Position numbers and translations under genes: made by a program | Shown: positions 1 to 11,281 of the stretch, piece by piece | How positions within the stretch are numbered: position 1 is the first letter of the stretch | Layout of the letters: each line of letters starts with the position of its first letter | Origin: Prostheceraeus crozeri | Lineage: Eukaryota > Platyhelminthes > Polycladida > Euryleptidae | Direction: 5' to 3' | DNA length: 64,000 bases | Assembly (NCBI GenBank): GCA_907163375.1 | Contig: CAJQUW010011522.1 | Location: forward strand, 1-64,000 | The notes under the pieces: model-generated | Told to the model about the DNA's origin: nothing | The model's database searches: none | Seen by the model: the letters and a program-made list of their open reading frames with translations, nothing else

Positions 1-513
1 ATTATGGCCAGTGTGAAAGAAACTTGAACATAAATGTGTTAATAGCTATTTCCGCAACTAGTGCATGATAACTTCTTTATAGAATTCGCGAGTTAGATGT
101 CTTAAATACCCGATCCCGTTGGGTGAGCGATATTTAAATCTAACGAGTTCGAATGCCATGGTGAAGCAATCCTATGCACGAGTTGCGTAAGGAACATCAT
201 TTGCCGACGTACTATGATGATCAAGGGTATTTGAATAGAAATCTTGCCTCATCAATCGTGAAAATATCTATTCACAGATCTGTAGTCTCTACTACCAATG
301 CAGGATATAAGAACACTCATAATTGGCATAGATTACGCTCTTTCCCCTGCGGGCAATAATCTGCTTTACAGGTCAAATAGCCAATCTACCAGACATGCAC
401 GGAGACAAATGAACTTCTTCATCTTTGGCTCCGCTACCCCTTCCTTTCACCCATAATCACTTTCGGCATGATTTACCAAGTGAAATTAAAAATATGAAAA
501 GTTGGAAAAAAGA
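1..513. other. Left flank of receptor gene (copy A)
   Basis: No gene is supported here. A 61-codon frame at 174-359 is conserved in copy C (40,689-40,874), but the two copies are almost identical throughout, so conservation says nothing about coding. A stretch near 155 resembles a polymerase III B box in a few bases, but no tRNA fold surrounds it. Confidence 0.5.
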
Positions 514-542
514 TTTATTGACTTGATGCTTCAAGTTTTATT
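514..542 (-). promoter_or_regulatory. Candidate poly(A) signals of receptor gene A
   Basis: Two AATAAA hexamers lie on the minus strand (plus-strand TTTATT at 514-519 and 537-542), about 155-180 bp past the receptor stop codon. This is a normal distance for a short 3' untranslated region. No genomic poly(A) tract follows them on the minus strand, so they give no direct sign of retroposition. Both are kept in copy C (41,028-41,056). Confidence 0.4.
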
Positions 543-695
543 ATTAGTGAGACTACGTTCTATAAAGACTATGTTCTCTTCCTTCGAGACATCAATTTAT
601 CACATGCTTGTTTTATCTTCATTCTATAAATGATATTTTGCATCTTTACAGGCTGCTCCTCATCAGGTGATAACTTAATCAAGTTCCAGTAGAGG

Positions 696-2018
696 CTAAA
701 ATATATTGACCAGGATGATAATGGCCACAACACACATGAGAAACAGAATGCGATCAACCAATATTATCACCTCACTCCAGCCGCAACGATCGTCCCTGTC
801 TTGATGCTCCTTCAATGAGGAAAGACTGTCATTGGCATCTTCAACAACATCGGTGATATTTGCAGTGGAATTATATTCTTCCTCTTCAACCAAATTCTGC
901 AGTTTCTCAATATCATGTAGTCGGTCTCTTATTTCAGCAATCCATTTCAAGAGGAAGTTCAGTGAAGATTGAAAATTCAGGCAAGAGGCCGCACTGCCAA
1001 AGCAATCTGTTTTAGAAGATTTCCATTGGAGACCATGCGCTATCAGACACCAGAATAGAACAACAACTTGCAGTAGAAGAAAAGACACCTCCAATTTCAT
1101 CGGAATAGGGAGAGGAAGTGGCGATTCTGCTTTCTGGATCATGTTTCCGGTGGCCATAATCAGTCCAAGTATTCCGACAGTCACACGATGTCCACCATCT
1201 ATGGTCATCAATAATTGACTTGGTATTATTAAAGCTAAGGCCAACTTAATCATCAACACTGGACTTGAATCATGCGGTTCATGTTGAGTGAGATTAAAGC
1301 GCATTAAAATGTAATTTCCAATGCTCGTCGCTCTTAGTATGTAAGACACATCAGAATTCTTCCAGACTTTAGGACCACTTACCAGTGCATATTCTGCATG
1401 TATACTTTCACAAGGTTTCAATTCTGACAGTGTCAGATTTCTTTCTATGAGAATTCTGTAAACTCTGGCCACACATTTCATTTTCAATGACTTTGGAAAC
1501 CAGAATTTCAGGGAACAGTCAAAGTTTTTATTTGTTCTCATAAAGCACCTCTCTTCCACCTGGTACCAGAATGTGTGATAAACCACTCCGTCTTTCCGTA
1601 TTGCCATTAAATCGTGTTCGGATGCGGTATTACCGTTCATCAATATACCTGATTTTGGCATCCAGAACTTCATTTTCTTAATATGACCGAAATGGATCAT
1701 ATTTAGCTTGCTATTCCATAATTTGTGCTCCGCGACTTTCCAAGCCAGCTCTATATTAACAGTCATGGTCGTAGTGCCATCTTTCTCATTGACATCATGT
1801 ATCTCTTCTATCGTTGGAGTCACATATACAGTTTTATTATTGGCTGTGATCTGAGACACTTTAGCTTGACTGAAGATTGTTTGAAGTCTCTCTTGTTCTG
1901 CTTTATAATATGGCTTTTCTTGGTTTGGAACTTCTCCAGCAATTGAGTGCAGACTGCCAATCAAATGATTATAGAAGAATAGAAAAATGTACAGAATGAT
2001 GTGAGATCGTATATGCAT
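696..2018 (-). CDS. Cys-loop ligand-gated ion channel subunit, intronless (copy A)
   Basis: This is a pentameric receptor subunit of the nicotinic/5-HT3 type, 440 residues long and complete in one exon. Residues 1-27 look like a signal peptide. The extracellular domain (about 28-250) has the loop-D-like W93 region, a FWMP motif at 118-121 and N-glycosylation sites at N61, N194 and N242. The Cys-loop is odd: C158 and C168 fit the family context best but enclose only 9 residues, while C168 to C182 gives the usual 13 with the Phe-Pro off by one. The membrane segments are about 253-272 (with the conserved TM1 proline P266), 279-298, 309-328 and 414-436 (TM4 opens with W414 and contains D422-R423). 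A short intracellular loop of about 85 residues separates TM3 and TM4. Vicinal loop-C cysteines are absent. At the pore mouth, His277 and Arg278 replace the usual Glu-Lys/Arg pair. Start: the first Met, followed at once by a hydrophobic leader. Ligand and ion selectivity are unknown. A retrocopy origin is possible but unproven. Confidence 0.87.
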   Translation of the reverse strand: MHIRSHIILYIFLFFYNHLIGSLHSIAGEVPNQEKPYYKAEQERLQTIFSQAKVSQITANNKTVYVTPTIEEIHDVNEKDGTTTMTVNIELAWKVAEHKLWNSKLNMIHFGHIKKMKFWMPKSGILMNGNTASEHDLMAIRKDGVVYHTFWYQVEERCFMRTNKNFDCSLKFWFPKSLKMKCVARVYRILIERNLTLSELKPCESIHAEYALVSGPKVWKNSDVSYILRATSIGNYILMRFNLTQHEPHDSSPVLMIKLALALIIPSQLLMTIDGGHRVTVGILGLIMATGNMIQKAESPLPLPIPMKLEVSFLLLQVVVLFWCLIAHGLQWKSSKTDCFGSAASCLNFQSSLNFLLKWIAEIRDRLHDIEKLQNLVEEEEYNSTANITDVVEDANDSLSSLKEHQDRDDRCGWSEVIILVDRILFLMCVVAIIILVNIF

Positions 2019-2770
2019 TGTCAGCTATTGAGTTTGGTCCATTATCGATGTAAGTGAAATTTATATCTCCGTGAAGCAGTCGGAATACTGATGGAATCGT
2101 GAATTAGCACTTAAAGAATGCAAATTTCTGTCCTTATTGAGGTCAAATGAACCTATATGTAAACGCTGAGGTGAAGAACGACAATAGTACAACGCAAATG
2201 GGTGGGGTTAGGCAAGACGTTTTAACCAGCTGACTAAAACTGCCGACTGTCAAATAAACAGGACAGACCATAGTGTGTAGATAAAATGACGATATAATGA
2301 TTATTTGATTTGTCGAAGTACAGTAGTTGAGTGCAATCCTAAATGAACATCGTTGATCGTAAAACTTATTTAGTTCATGATTTGTAATATTTATAAGTCA
2401 CTATATGTTTGATGGCTGAGAGAGAATCAACTTCCCTACTGTGGCCAAAAACAATTGACAAGAAAAGGTTCTTTAACACCGGACGTGGCGCGGTACCACG
2501 CGTCTCTGTGTAAACAGTACCTTTGGTTTATTTAGGTTCTGAACGAAAATTCCGACGCGTTAGGACGCGACGCGCCGCGTCTGTGGTGAATGAACCGTTG
2601 GTGTAGAGGAGCTGTGCAAGCTCGTATGAATAAAAAACACGTACGTGTGCTTTTTCATTCATTGCATCAACTCATAAACATCGTGGGGGTCATTGCGTTT
2701 ATCAGCTTGGACAAAACTAACCGGTAAGGATTTGTCCTATATGTAGAACACACCACAACTTCATAAGGAT
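2019..2770. other. Receptor upstream region (copy A)
   Basis: This 750-bp stretch lies between the receptor start codon (transcribed leftward) and the hAT element. It is the likely site of any receptor promoter. No TATA box or other element stands out. A locally GC-rich patch with several CG dinucleotides lies near 2,480-2,600. The same sequence is present in copy C (42,533-43,284). Confidence 0.5.
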
Positions 2771-3233
2771 CAGAGGCAAGCAGATTCCGCTGGCGGCGGA
2801 ATACTGCGGAATCTTCTTTATTTAGCGGTTAATGCGGAATCACGATTATGTAGCGAAATTTTGCTTTTTACTACTCTGAAAAGCAATCTGTAAGTAAACT
2901 TGCAGGTTCATTTCTCGCTGTGCGCACTAATTTCGATCTCAAGCTTGCTAGTTGCTTATTGACTTTTTCCATGCGTTATTATTTTAAGGGAAAGGAGGAA
3001 AGGCGCGCGGGATAGTGTCGTAGCTTATGACGCATGTGTGTGTGAGTGTGTAGTCAACGCCAAGGAATCCTGCAGCGAGTACGGGAGATATAGCATTGAG
3101 AGTTGATGTTATCATGTGATTGGACTAGCCAAGTCATCACGTGAATGACCTTGCGCATGTAGTAGCATCCTTGGTAGGATAACTTCAGACTGGTTTCAGA
3201 TCAATCTCATCTGATCATGCGTAAGAGGGAGAT

Positions 3234-3983
3234 TTAGTCCGGGAGCCAGCGTGAAGTTGTGCAGGGAACGAGGTAGTACATAAAACTTTCACATAGCATA
3301 GTACACCTCTAACCTACTGCAAAACTTCGCGTCTGCCGGATCAGATCATTTGCTTTTCAGATAGAGAGAGGATAACACAATCCTATGTATTTCCAGTGGT
3401 AAAATTGTGACATTTAAGGTGTTGACTCCATTTTTTCGAATTTTTGCTAATAAAAGTTACACAAATTGGTATTTTGTTTAACTGGTTATTATACAAATCA
3501 TCTACAGATCATGATCTTTCAAATGAGTTATCAGTCAGTGAGAGAGGATGAAGTAAAGTGTACAAACAGACACTTTTCGTTGGTGTAACTGCAAATTTTA
3601 ACATAGAAATTTCAGGAAAATTGTTGATATACTTTAACGAAAAGTGTCTGTTTGTACACTTTACTTCATCCTCTCTCACTGAATGATAACTCATTTGAAA
3701 GATCATGATCTGTAGATGATTTGTATAATAACCAGTTAAACAAAATACCAATTTGTGTAACTTTTATTAGCAAAAATTCGAAAAAATGGAGTCAACACCT
3801 TAAATGTCACAATTTTACCACTGGAAATACATATGATTGTGTTATCCTCTCTATATCTGAAAAGCAAATGATATGATCCGGCAGACGCGAAGTTTTGCAG
3901 TAGGTTAGAGGTGTACTATGCTATGTGAAAGTTTTATGTACTACCTCGTTCCCTGCACAACTTCACGCTGGCTCCCGGACTAA
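3234..3983. repeat. Long foldback (348-bp arms) in hAT, copy A
   Basis: The left arm at 3,234-3,581 and right arm at 3,636-3,983 are reverse complements with only a few mismatches. The loop between them is 54 nt. The right arm ends about 15 bp before the first in-frame ATG of the transposase. A transcript crossing it would form a near-perfect long hairpin. A GTAAGAG donor-like sequence sits at about 3,221, just left of the foldback, so the foldback could be intronic; this is inference. It is present in both hAT copies. Confidence 0.93.
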
Positions 3984-3997
3984 TTGTAAATGCTCTC

Positions 3998-5949
3998 ATG
4001 AGAGTGACCTGAATACCCTAATGACTTATACGTTCGATGGTGATCGTTTATTTTGTAAGCATGCAGCATTCGTCTTGTCTTTGAAGCTAGATACTAATAA
4101 AGGACATATTCAATCGTCCACGACATCTAAAGAGAAAGAAAAAAAAAAACCCCCCCTCCGACAAAAATGAATCAGAAAGCAAGTCCGTCGTCGAAGAGAC
4201 AAATGACTTTTGTCGTCGAGTTTCTCTCCTCCGCTTCGGCAAAAAAAGATCAATTCAAAGAGGACTTCGTCGAATATGATAGCTACAAGCCAATATACCA
4301 TTGGAAAAGACTGAAAAAATGCAACCTTTTCTTCAAAAGTAACTGGTCGTAATGGTGTACATTATCTCCACGCTTCTTATTTGCGGCAAAAGTTTGTCCC
4401 GCAGATTTCTGATAAGAAACAGGCTGTCGTCCAACGAATCTTATTGCTGATGGTGTCCGTCGTAATGTAGTGATGGCTTTTTCAATGCCAGCACGAATCG
4501 ACCGAACGGCTGCTGACCCCGCCATCGCTTCTCAACATATCATGCTCTCGTTTGAAGGTCAGACTTTTACTGCTGGCAGTGCTGATTTTCTAGAATGCTA
4601 TCTCTCAATCATGCTGGACTTTCCGCTCGCATCGTTTCAAACCATCAGCAATGGCACGGCTCGGTATTGAGAAATTTGTTAAAACTAGAAAACTATATAT
4701 ATATATATAAAATATACTATTATATAAATAAATATGAAATATAATATATATATATATAAAATATTATAATATATATATATATATAATTTTACTTGACAAT
4801 GCTGAATACTGCTACAAATCCTATAACGTGATATTTTTGAGCAAGATGTATCTTGATATGCTTTGGGTACTCTTAGCGCCCTCTCACTTTGTAAATCTCT
4901 GCGCTGGGCTGCCGAACATGGCAAACCTTTTTTGAACTGACATACAAATTTCTACATCTTATGCACCGCCTATTTAAGAAAAAGACAACATCTTCCACAG
5001 CCCACGTCGTTGGATTGAGTTCCTGAAGAGACCATGGTATTCAATCTCCACGTCAGTCTCACGAGACCTGGTTTCACAAGATCGGACACAGCTATGGTAT
5101 TCAGCTGTGATCTATTACCTATTACCTTGAATTCCTTAAGATTATCCATGATTTTGATTTCCACCAATGGAACGTTAAAAACGTGTGGAACTTCCTACAG
5201 TTGAATGAACTGTGTGACATCTTTCAAGACAAAATCTTCCATTTCGCAACTTGAGATTTAGAACTATCTTTTATCAGCGACAATGCGGCAGAATGGTTTC
5301 AAAAGAGGAATCGAGTTATATTGAGCGAAAGGACATTCCAATTGCGCATCTCGCGCATGATCTCTTTGAAAATGCTAAAAAGCTTTTCTGGAAAATGAAA
5401 AATCCCCCTCAATTTCGACTTCAGCAGCACCCAAACCGATCCGCTTCTGAACAGCAAGTCGCAAAAGGAGAAATCATCCTGCACAAGTCTTTCCCTATGG
5501 CATAACAATACGGCGCTATCGAAATTGGACAAAGCATTTGAAACATTATACTGCGATGGATTTTATATTGAAGCTGATTCGCGTATTTAATACCAAGGAA
5601 AAATGACGTGCTTCAATACTGTTGGAGAAAAAAAAAAGACATTAAGAACTTTGAAAGTGTTCATGGTTTGAAAGCCCCAAACAATACCGTCCTCGACGAG
5701 TGGTCATCGTATTTGACTTTGTGTCGAAGCTACACCGGAGAGGATCCCCTGCAGTGGTGGCTGATCACAAACAGGAGATGCCTTACTTTATCTAGTCTGG
5801 CAAAGCAAAACTTGACGCTCTCCCCTAAGTATGGAGAAGTCGAGCGAAGCAGCCAACATTTACCATCACATATTCTCAGACAGACGCAGAACCCTTACGG
5901 AAGAAAATACAAAGAACTTATTGAATGTATATTACAATCCTTGCGTTAA
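3998..5949 (+). pseudogene. hAT transposase, decayed (copy A)
   Basis: This is the same gene as 44,512-46,311, broken into many frames. Compared with the sister copy it has dozens of one- to four-base insertions, including longer A and C runs near 4,135-4,160. Recognisable pieces are the N-terminal C2H2/BED-like region, the central region around the AT microsatellite, and the C-terminal hAT dimerisation region in 5,608-5,949. No frame spans more than about a sixth of the gene. It cannot encode an active transposase as written. Some of the damage may be sequencing or assembly error rather than decay. Confidence 0.85.
4694..4787. repeat. AT microsatellite in hAT transposase (copy A)
   Basis: This is an interrupted (TA)n tract of about 95 bp inside the transposase coding region. 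The sister copy has only about 20 bp of clean (TA)n here (45,140-45,159), where it stays in frame and encodes alternating Tyr-Ile. The tract has expanded and degenerated in A. Confidence 0.9.
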
Positions 5950-6485
5950 CAATCTAAATCTCTTCGATATTTTTACACGAAGTCTTACTATGTGACGTGT
6001 TTGTGTGTAACGTTTCTATCCACGATGGCTTTAAAATGGATCATTTTTTGTTTTTATATTTAAAAATTCTATGATTTTACTTATGCTGTGCAGGCTATTC
6101 AGTACATAATTATATACATGAACAGGTACATGAAGCGCTAGATATAATTCGCTAACTAAACGGTAAATACATATGGCAGCGCACCATATTTGTTAATAAA
6201 AATGCCTTAAAAGATAAAGATAATAGAGCCTATTTACAATTTATAATGATAACATATTATGGTCACAAGCATCTCATTGGGTAGGCTAAAGGCCAAAAAT
6301 TGTCGTAACGTCCATGTATAGATACGCATCAATAAGTCAAACAAAAATGGGTATTTCCAGAAAGCTGTTAATTCAGTGCTCAGTGATAGTAAATTGTGAA
6401 AGCGGTATTTAGCGGAATTTGAATATATCGGCCGCGGAATTTCCAGTTATAGAGCAGCGAATCATTGCTTGCCTCTGATAAGGAT

Positions 6486-8092
6486 AAGAATTGAATTCAT
6501 GAGACGCTTCCTAAGTCATCAACATGATTATCTTGCTTAAACCCATTGTAAATCCAAATATTTAATTTAACGGCACACACCCATGTTTTATTAGTTTTGA
6601 ATTAACTGGTATGAAACAAACTTCGATGTTTCGCGTGATTTATTTTCATTATTATTGAATTCATATGAACAAAAATGGTGACAGCTGCTGTCAGTCAAAA
6701 CTGAAACTGTTGCAATTAATGTTAAATTCACAAAAAGTAACCTGATATTGTGATGGTCTGAAAATATATTTCATTTATGAAGCGTGTTGATATGAGAGCA
6801 TATTTTAAAAATTATTTTTTAAAATCTCCAATTGATCAACATGAAATTGAGCATCTATTTTTTTGTGGTGTAAGTGAAGTGATTACAGGCAGGTTGCAGG
6901 GCTATATTGGATTGGAAGAAAACAATGCAGTGGGTATCAATATTCATGACGAAATGAATGAGTCTCTTGTGCTTGCACTCACCAAAATAATTTCTCCTAC
7001 CGAGTTGTTATCCAGGTCGGTGCTTGAATGTTGAAAGCAGTCACATTCTAGAAAAGAGAGATTATCCTAAAGAAAACCACAGGATTTGACATTCGTCTGT
7101 TCTTCTCTTTTAATAGAAAGGACACATTAGAACATGTAGCGCTAATGAAAGCGCGCTTATCTTCTGACATAACAGGCATAGCAATTGAACAATGAGCTGC
7201 CAGTTCAACATTAAACATGTCAAAATATACGACGTTTCAGTGACTTTTCTTCAACCGGATTCACACAGCAAGGAGACACAAAGGACGATATCAATTTCTA
7301 CAGAGAGATGATAGACCGAAGGACCAACATTATCGAGAAAACTTATGCGCAATGCTTCGAATTTGAAGGAATCGTTGTCGATCGGAGCAATTCACAGCAA
7401 TCCGCAAGCGGCGCACGACTATTCTTCCCTGTCTCTGTAGAGCATTAAAAATTTCCATTTTCCCACTTAGTAGGTTCCCGCATGTTCCATCATTTTGAAT
7501 CAGTCTGCACTTCCACCAAAGTGACAAGTTTAAAACAATTTTAATTACCTGCTCCAATGATACCAATGATTACGCTTTCGAAAATGTTTTCAGTTGAAAA
7601 TTGACCACGAACTTTTCTTTTAAAGATTCACCGCATAAAATCTCACAATTCTAGATAGGCGCTGATAACTAAACTATTCATTTGCCCATTAAGTATCAAA
7701 AATGCAATTCTCTATGACCGCGTGGTTACTATGCATGTATTTCCAATGTATTTTCGCTTTGCCTTTATATGATTAAAGTCTTAATATTCAACACATTTTC
7801 CTTTTCTGTTTCCATTGATATTGAGTCGAAATATTGAGAATATAATAGCCACGCGGTCGTAAAAAATTGCCTTAATAATGATTGAAATATAGATGTCCGA
7901 CCGATGACAACAGAAAAGAGCTGATTCATTCGCAATTAAAGGCCAATCAATGGGTCTAAGGTTCTGTACAAACTGAGGAAAAATCAGTTTTGTAGATCTC
8001 ATAGAATCGATCGTGAATCTTTTCATGTTTGGGAGGAGGAAGCCCTATCCCTTATTTGTAAGCGCACAGTAAACTGTAAACGTAAATATCCG
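6486..8092. other. Unexplained repeat between hAT and pB1 (copy A)
   Basis: This 1.6-kb stretch also occurs at 46,802-48,413 (C), and its right part at 26,735-27,879 (B). Short frames exist on both strands, such as 6,777-7,034 (+) and 7,781-8,026 (-), but each is broken in at least one sister copy and none resembles a family I know. It is probably the flank into which pB1 jumped, possibly an older repeat. Confidence 0.55.
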
Positions 8093-11000
8093 TTAACCTT
8101 CGTACTACGATAATATTTTTACCTGCATCGCCTACGAAATGGGGTACACGAGTACCCCAGCAATCTATCTCTTCTACAGTATTGCTAAACATATAGTACT
8201 CTGATAATTGATCTGATATCCCTTTGCATGCCTCACGAACTTACAGCGGCTTGACGTTAAAAGAACGATTGAGTAGAAGAAACAACTTCAATTTAAAAAA
8301 TTTTGCAATTAACTCAAATTTCACTCATCAAAGCAACTACTGCAAATTTGCGAAGTTTGATTGCGAGTGAGAAGAGCACACGGACAAATTGCATTTGAAG
8401 CAGCGATTACGGCTCTTTCTGTCCTTTTCTCTGCCGCATTTGTAGCACCTTCCGCTTTCTGATATTGTGGTTCGTGTTGGCTGGCTAAAGTCCTCCTCAG
8501 CGATGAAGCCGCAGTTTTCGGCAGCTTGACGCAGGAGCTTGGAGACACCCACAAAGCCAGTTTGAACCCATTTCCTCATTCTTTTTTCCACTTGGGAAGC
8601 AATCAGTTGCTCTCCTAGACACTGTAGACGAAGTTGACGTTGACGACGCTTATCCTTATTCAAAATTTGGGAGAATTTCGAGCACTCCAAGACGAAGCAG
8701 TTATAACCAATAGCATCAAGGATAAAAAAAGAACATTTTTCGTCCAACGAGATGTGCTCCGACGACAGCTGTATTCAGCAATGAGCTTGTCGAAAGTGTC
8801 AACAGAGCCCTTTGTTATCGATGATTTCTGGTTTGTACACGTTGCATTTACTTGATGGAACCATTTTCTTGCTGTGGTGTTCTGTTGAAACCAAGACTAC
8901 TGCTTTTCCTTTCTGATGTGCGTATGATGAAAGCCAAACTTGAAATCCTCATCTTCTCGATGTTTACTTGGTAAAAATGACGCAGGAATTTGAGGCTTGT
9001 TCAGCCTGAGCGTGCCCAGCAGCGTAAGTCCATTTTCCCATAGTTTTTCTGCTAGCTCAATGGATGTGAAGAAGTTGTCCGTGGTTATTCCTCGTCCAGT
9101 TTTATTGAGGGGTTTTGTAAGCTATAAGACAACATTCAAGCCGCTATTCTTTCTTCGAACTCCACCTCCATTTTCCTTACCAAGGTAAACTTGGACATTC
9201 GTGAGATAGGCAGTATCTATGTCGCATAGGCAAAAATACTTCAATCCATATTTCGCGGGCTTGCTTGTCATGTATTGTCTAAATCGACAACGTCATCGAA
9301 ACGAATACAATGCCTCATCAACACAAACATGTGTTCCTGGTTCGTAAGCCTTACGAATATTATTTTGAAATTCTTTGAACACAATCCATTTTTCGGAATT
9401 TGTCATCTGATTTACATCGACGAGTAACATCATCAAAAGAAATGTAGCGGCTTATTGTAGAAAATCTGTCACAAGACATAACCAATACGGCTATCTCTAG
9501 GTAATGCATCGATGTTGGTTTCCAGAATTCTGCTACATCAATCTTTCTTTTCTTCGTCACTCCGAAAAGTAAAAGCAAAGAAAAATATCCAGTAATTTCT
9601 TCATCAGAAAGCTCCTCTACATCATCCGGTAGTCTCTTGCATGTACACTCCATGACTTGCCAAATCATTGTTGAGGTAAATAAACAGTTGAAAAAATCAA
9701 TTAGCTCGCAACAGTTTCTGATATGCATTTGTTCTCCTGATCTCACAGTGACAATATTGCGCTGGCGATAGGCTGAAGAATGTGGAGGGTGGTTTGACCA
9801 TTTCGTTCCGTCTTTTCCGGTAAATATATCTTCTTCATCGTCGCTGTAGCTCTCCTCAGAATGGGGTGAATCCTCCTCACTCTCATCGCTTCCGAAAGCT
9901 TCAACGAAATTGTCCTCTTCATCACTACTTATGTCGCCCATTCCACCAGTGTCGTCGATTTCGCTGGCAATCCCATACTCGGCAATAGGCTGCGCAACTT
10001 TCAATACTGTCAATTTCCTGGCCATCGCTCATTAGAAATGATGTCAGAACAAGCTTGTGAATTCAACCGTACTGTGTAAGGTAAAGCGTGATCTCTATGC
10101 TGCGGACGCGCGCATATTGTGTACCTCACGGCGTAGCGACAGCAAACAATCGTCATATCGTTTGAAGAGAGACATTGTCGTTTGCTTTAGTGTATTATTC
10201 TAGCATGATTGCGACTGAAAGACGCTGTTAGGCCTGAGCCACACTGCAAGCTTTTCGAAGCGTCTCCGAGCAAAGCGATTTGCTGCAAATATAAAGTCAC
10301 CGTTATAGGAATTGAAAACTGCCACACACAATGGGCAAAACAAAACGGTTATACCTTCACAGAAGTTAGCTTGCTCGAGACTTGGCTTACTTTGCCTTGG
10401 CGTACTTTGCTATTGGTATGACTGAGGCCTTACACAAATAAATTTCTATTGGTCTTATGCAGAGAAATTTATTATGATTGCCGGAAATCATGCCGGATTT
10501 TCAACTATCTATGTCGTATCAGGGCATAGACTTCTGACACAGGCACTTAAATTTATAAAATAGCAGCAAATAACTAAAATCAGACAATCTATTCCTACAG
10601 ATCTAGGTTATGGACAAGGATAAAGATAGTGACAATAGCATAATAGTCCATAATTTCTAGGCTTGGTTTCCTAGGCGCTATGTGCCTGAAAATCATGCCT
10701 GAACTTCTATTCTGGATTACGATTACAACGCAGATGAAACCATAAATGAAATTTACGTTTACAGTTAATAAAACCCCTTTCATTTATCTTCAGTCGACGG
10801 GCAGAGATTCGGATCGCGGCCCATTTGGAAGGAATCTGGATTGCGCAAATTTCTGAAGTAGACTAACCACTTGGCCAGTGCGTGCAAGCCCACTGGATGT
10901 AGTCTGCCAGCTCATTCATGGATTATGCAGTCTGTCAATAGCTCACTGCATTCTTCCAAGGCTTTCCTTAGATCATTATTTTGTCCTGCCTCTGTGATAG

Positions 11001-11281
11001 CAAGGATATCATAATCCTTTCTGCAAATCATCGTCAAAATAATATCTGCGCCGACTCCTAAGAGGGGTACCCGTGTAGCCCAACAGCAAAAATTAAAACT
11101 TTGTTTAATCTTTCTCTTATACACTTCATCATGAACTAACCTCTCTATCTGTCTCATTATGTATCAGTTAAAAGGTTCAAACATGTAAAATTGTACTTTT
11201 CAATGATAAATATTTTCAGAGAAATCTGCAGTGAAATGGTGCTGGGGTACACCTATACCCCATTTCTTAGTGCAAGGGTTA
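8093..11281 (-). mobile_element. piggyBac element pB1 (copy A)
   Basis: This piggyBac-type element is about 3.2 kb long with its transposase on the minus strand. The left end is TTAA at 8,093-8,096, then CCTTCGTACTACGA. The G-rich palindrome GGGGTACACGAGTACCCC lies about 50 bp inside. The right end has GGGGTACACCTATACCCC, then CATTTCTTAGTGCAAGGG and a damaged TTAA (TTAC) at about 11,279; in copy B this TTAA is intact. A further palindrome of the same type lies at about 11,064. TTAA targets and CCC-starting ends are piggyBac hallmarks. Confidence 0.92.
8321..10025 (-). pseudogene. piggyBac transposase pB1, broken (copy A)
   Basis: This is a DDE/DDD transposase gene of the piggyBac family. The N-terminal 221 residues are open (9,360-10,025) and include an acidic Ser/Asp/Glu-rich leader and the family's conserved region before the catalytic core. 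Then come a stop and frameshifts. The C-terminal part (8,321-8,747) keeps the cysteine-rich zinc-binding domain (CYKCGREKDRKSRNRC...) in pieces. The core around 8,750-9,350 is recognisable only as fragments in shifting frames. It starts at the Met aligned with the B and C copies. It is inactive as written. Confidence 0.87.

Larger units (their letters stand above)
2771..6477 (+). mobile_element. hAT transposon (copy A)
   Basis: This 3.7-kb element is bounded by an 8-bp target duplication ATAAGGAT at 2,763-2,770 and 6,478-6,485. It has terminal inverted repeats starting CAGAGGCAAGC (left) and ending GCTTGCCTCTG (right). Eight-base duplications and CAG-type ends are typical of the hAT superfamily, and the decayed transposase inside agrees. 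Order inside: left subterminal region (2,771-3,233), a 348-bp-arm foldback (3,234-3,983), the broken transposase (about 3,998-5,949), and 530 bp of right subterminal DNA. It is about 200 bp longer than its sister in copy C, mainly through scattered small insertions and a longer AT microsatellite. Confidence 0.93.

Noticed and set aside
174..359. 61-codon frame conserved in both large copies
   Set aside because: The whole region is nearly identical between copies, so conservation is not evidence of coding. There is no recognised domain.
3509..3751. 80-codon minus frame, also at 44,023-44,265
   Set aside because: It spans the loop and both arms of the hAT foldback; it is best explained as a by-product of the inverted repeat.
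9360..10025. Domesticated piggyBac gene (host gene)
   Set aside because: The same gene is broken in all three copies and still sits within TTAA-type transposon ends.
10912..11157. 81-codon minus frame present in all pB1 copies (also 33,929-34,141 and 51,231-51,476)
   Set aside because: It overlaps a terminal G-rich palindrome in the non-coding end of pB1 and resembles nothing known; probably chance. Its persistence only reflects shared descent.
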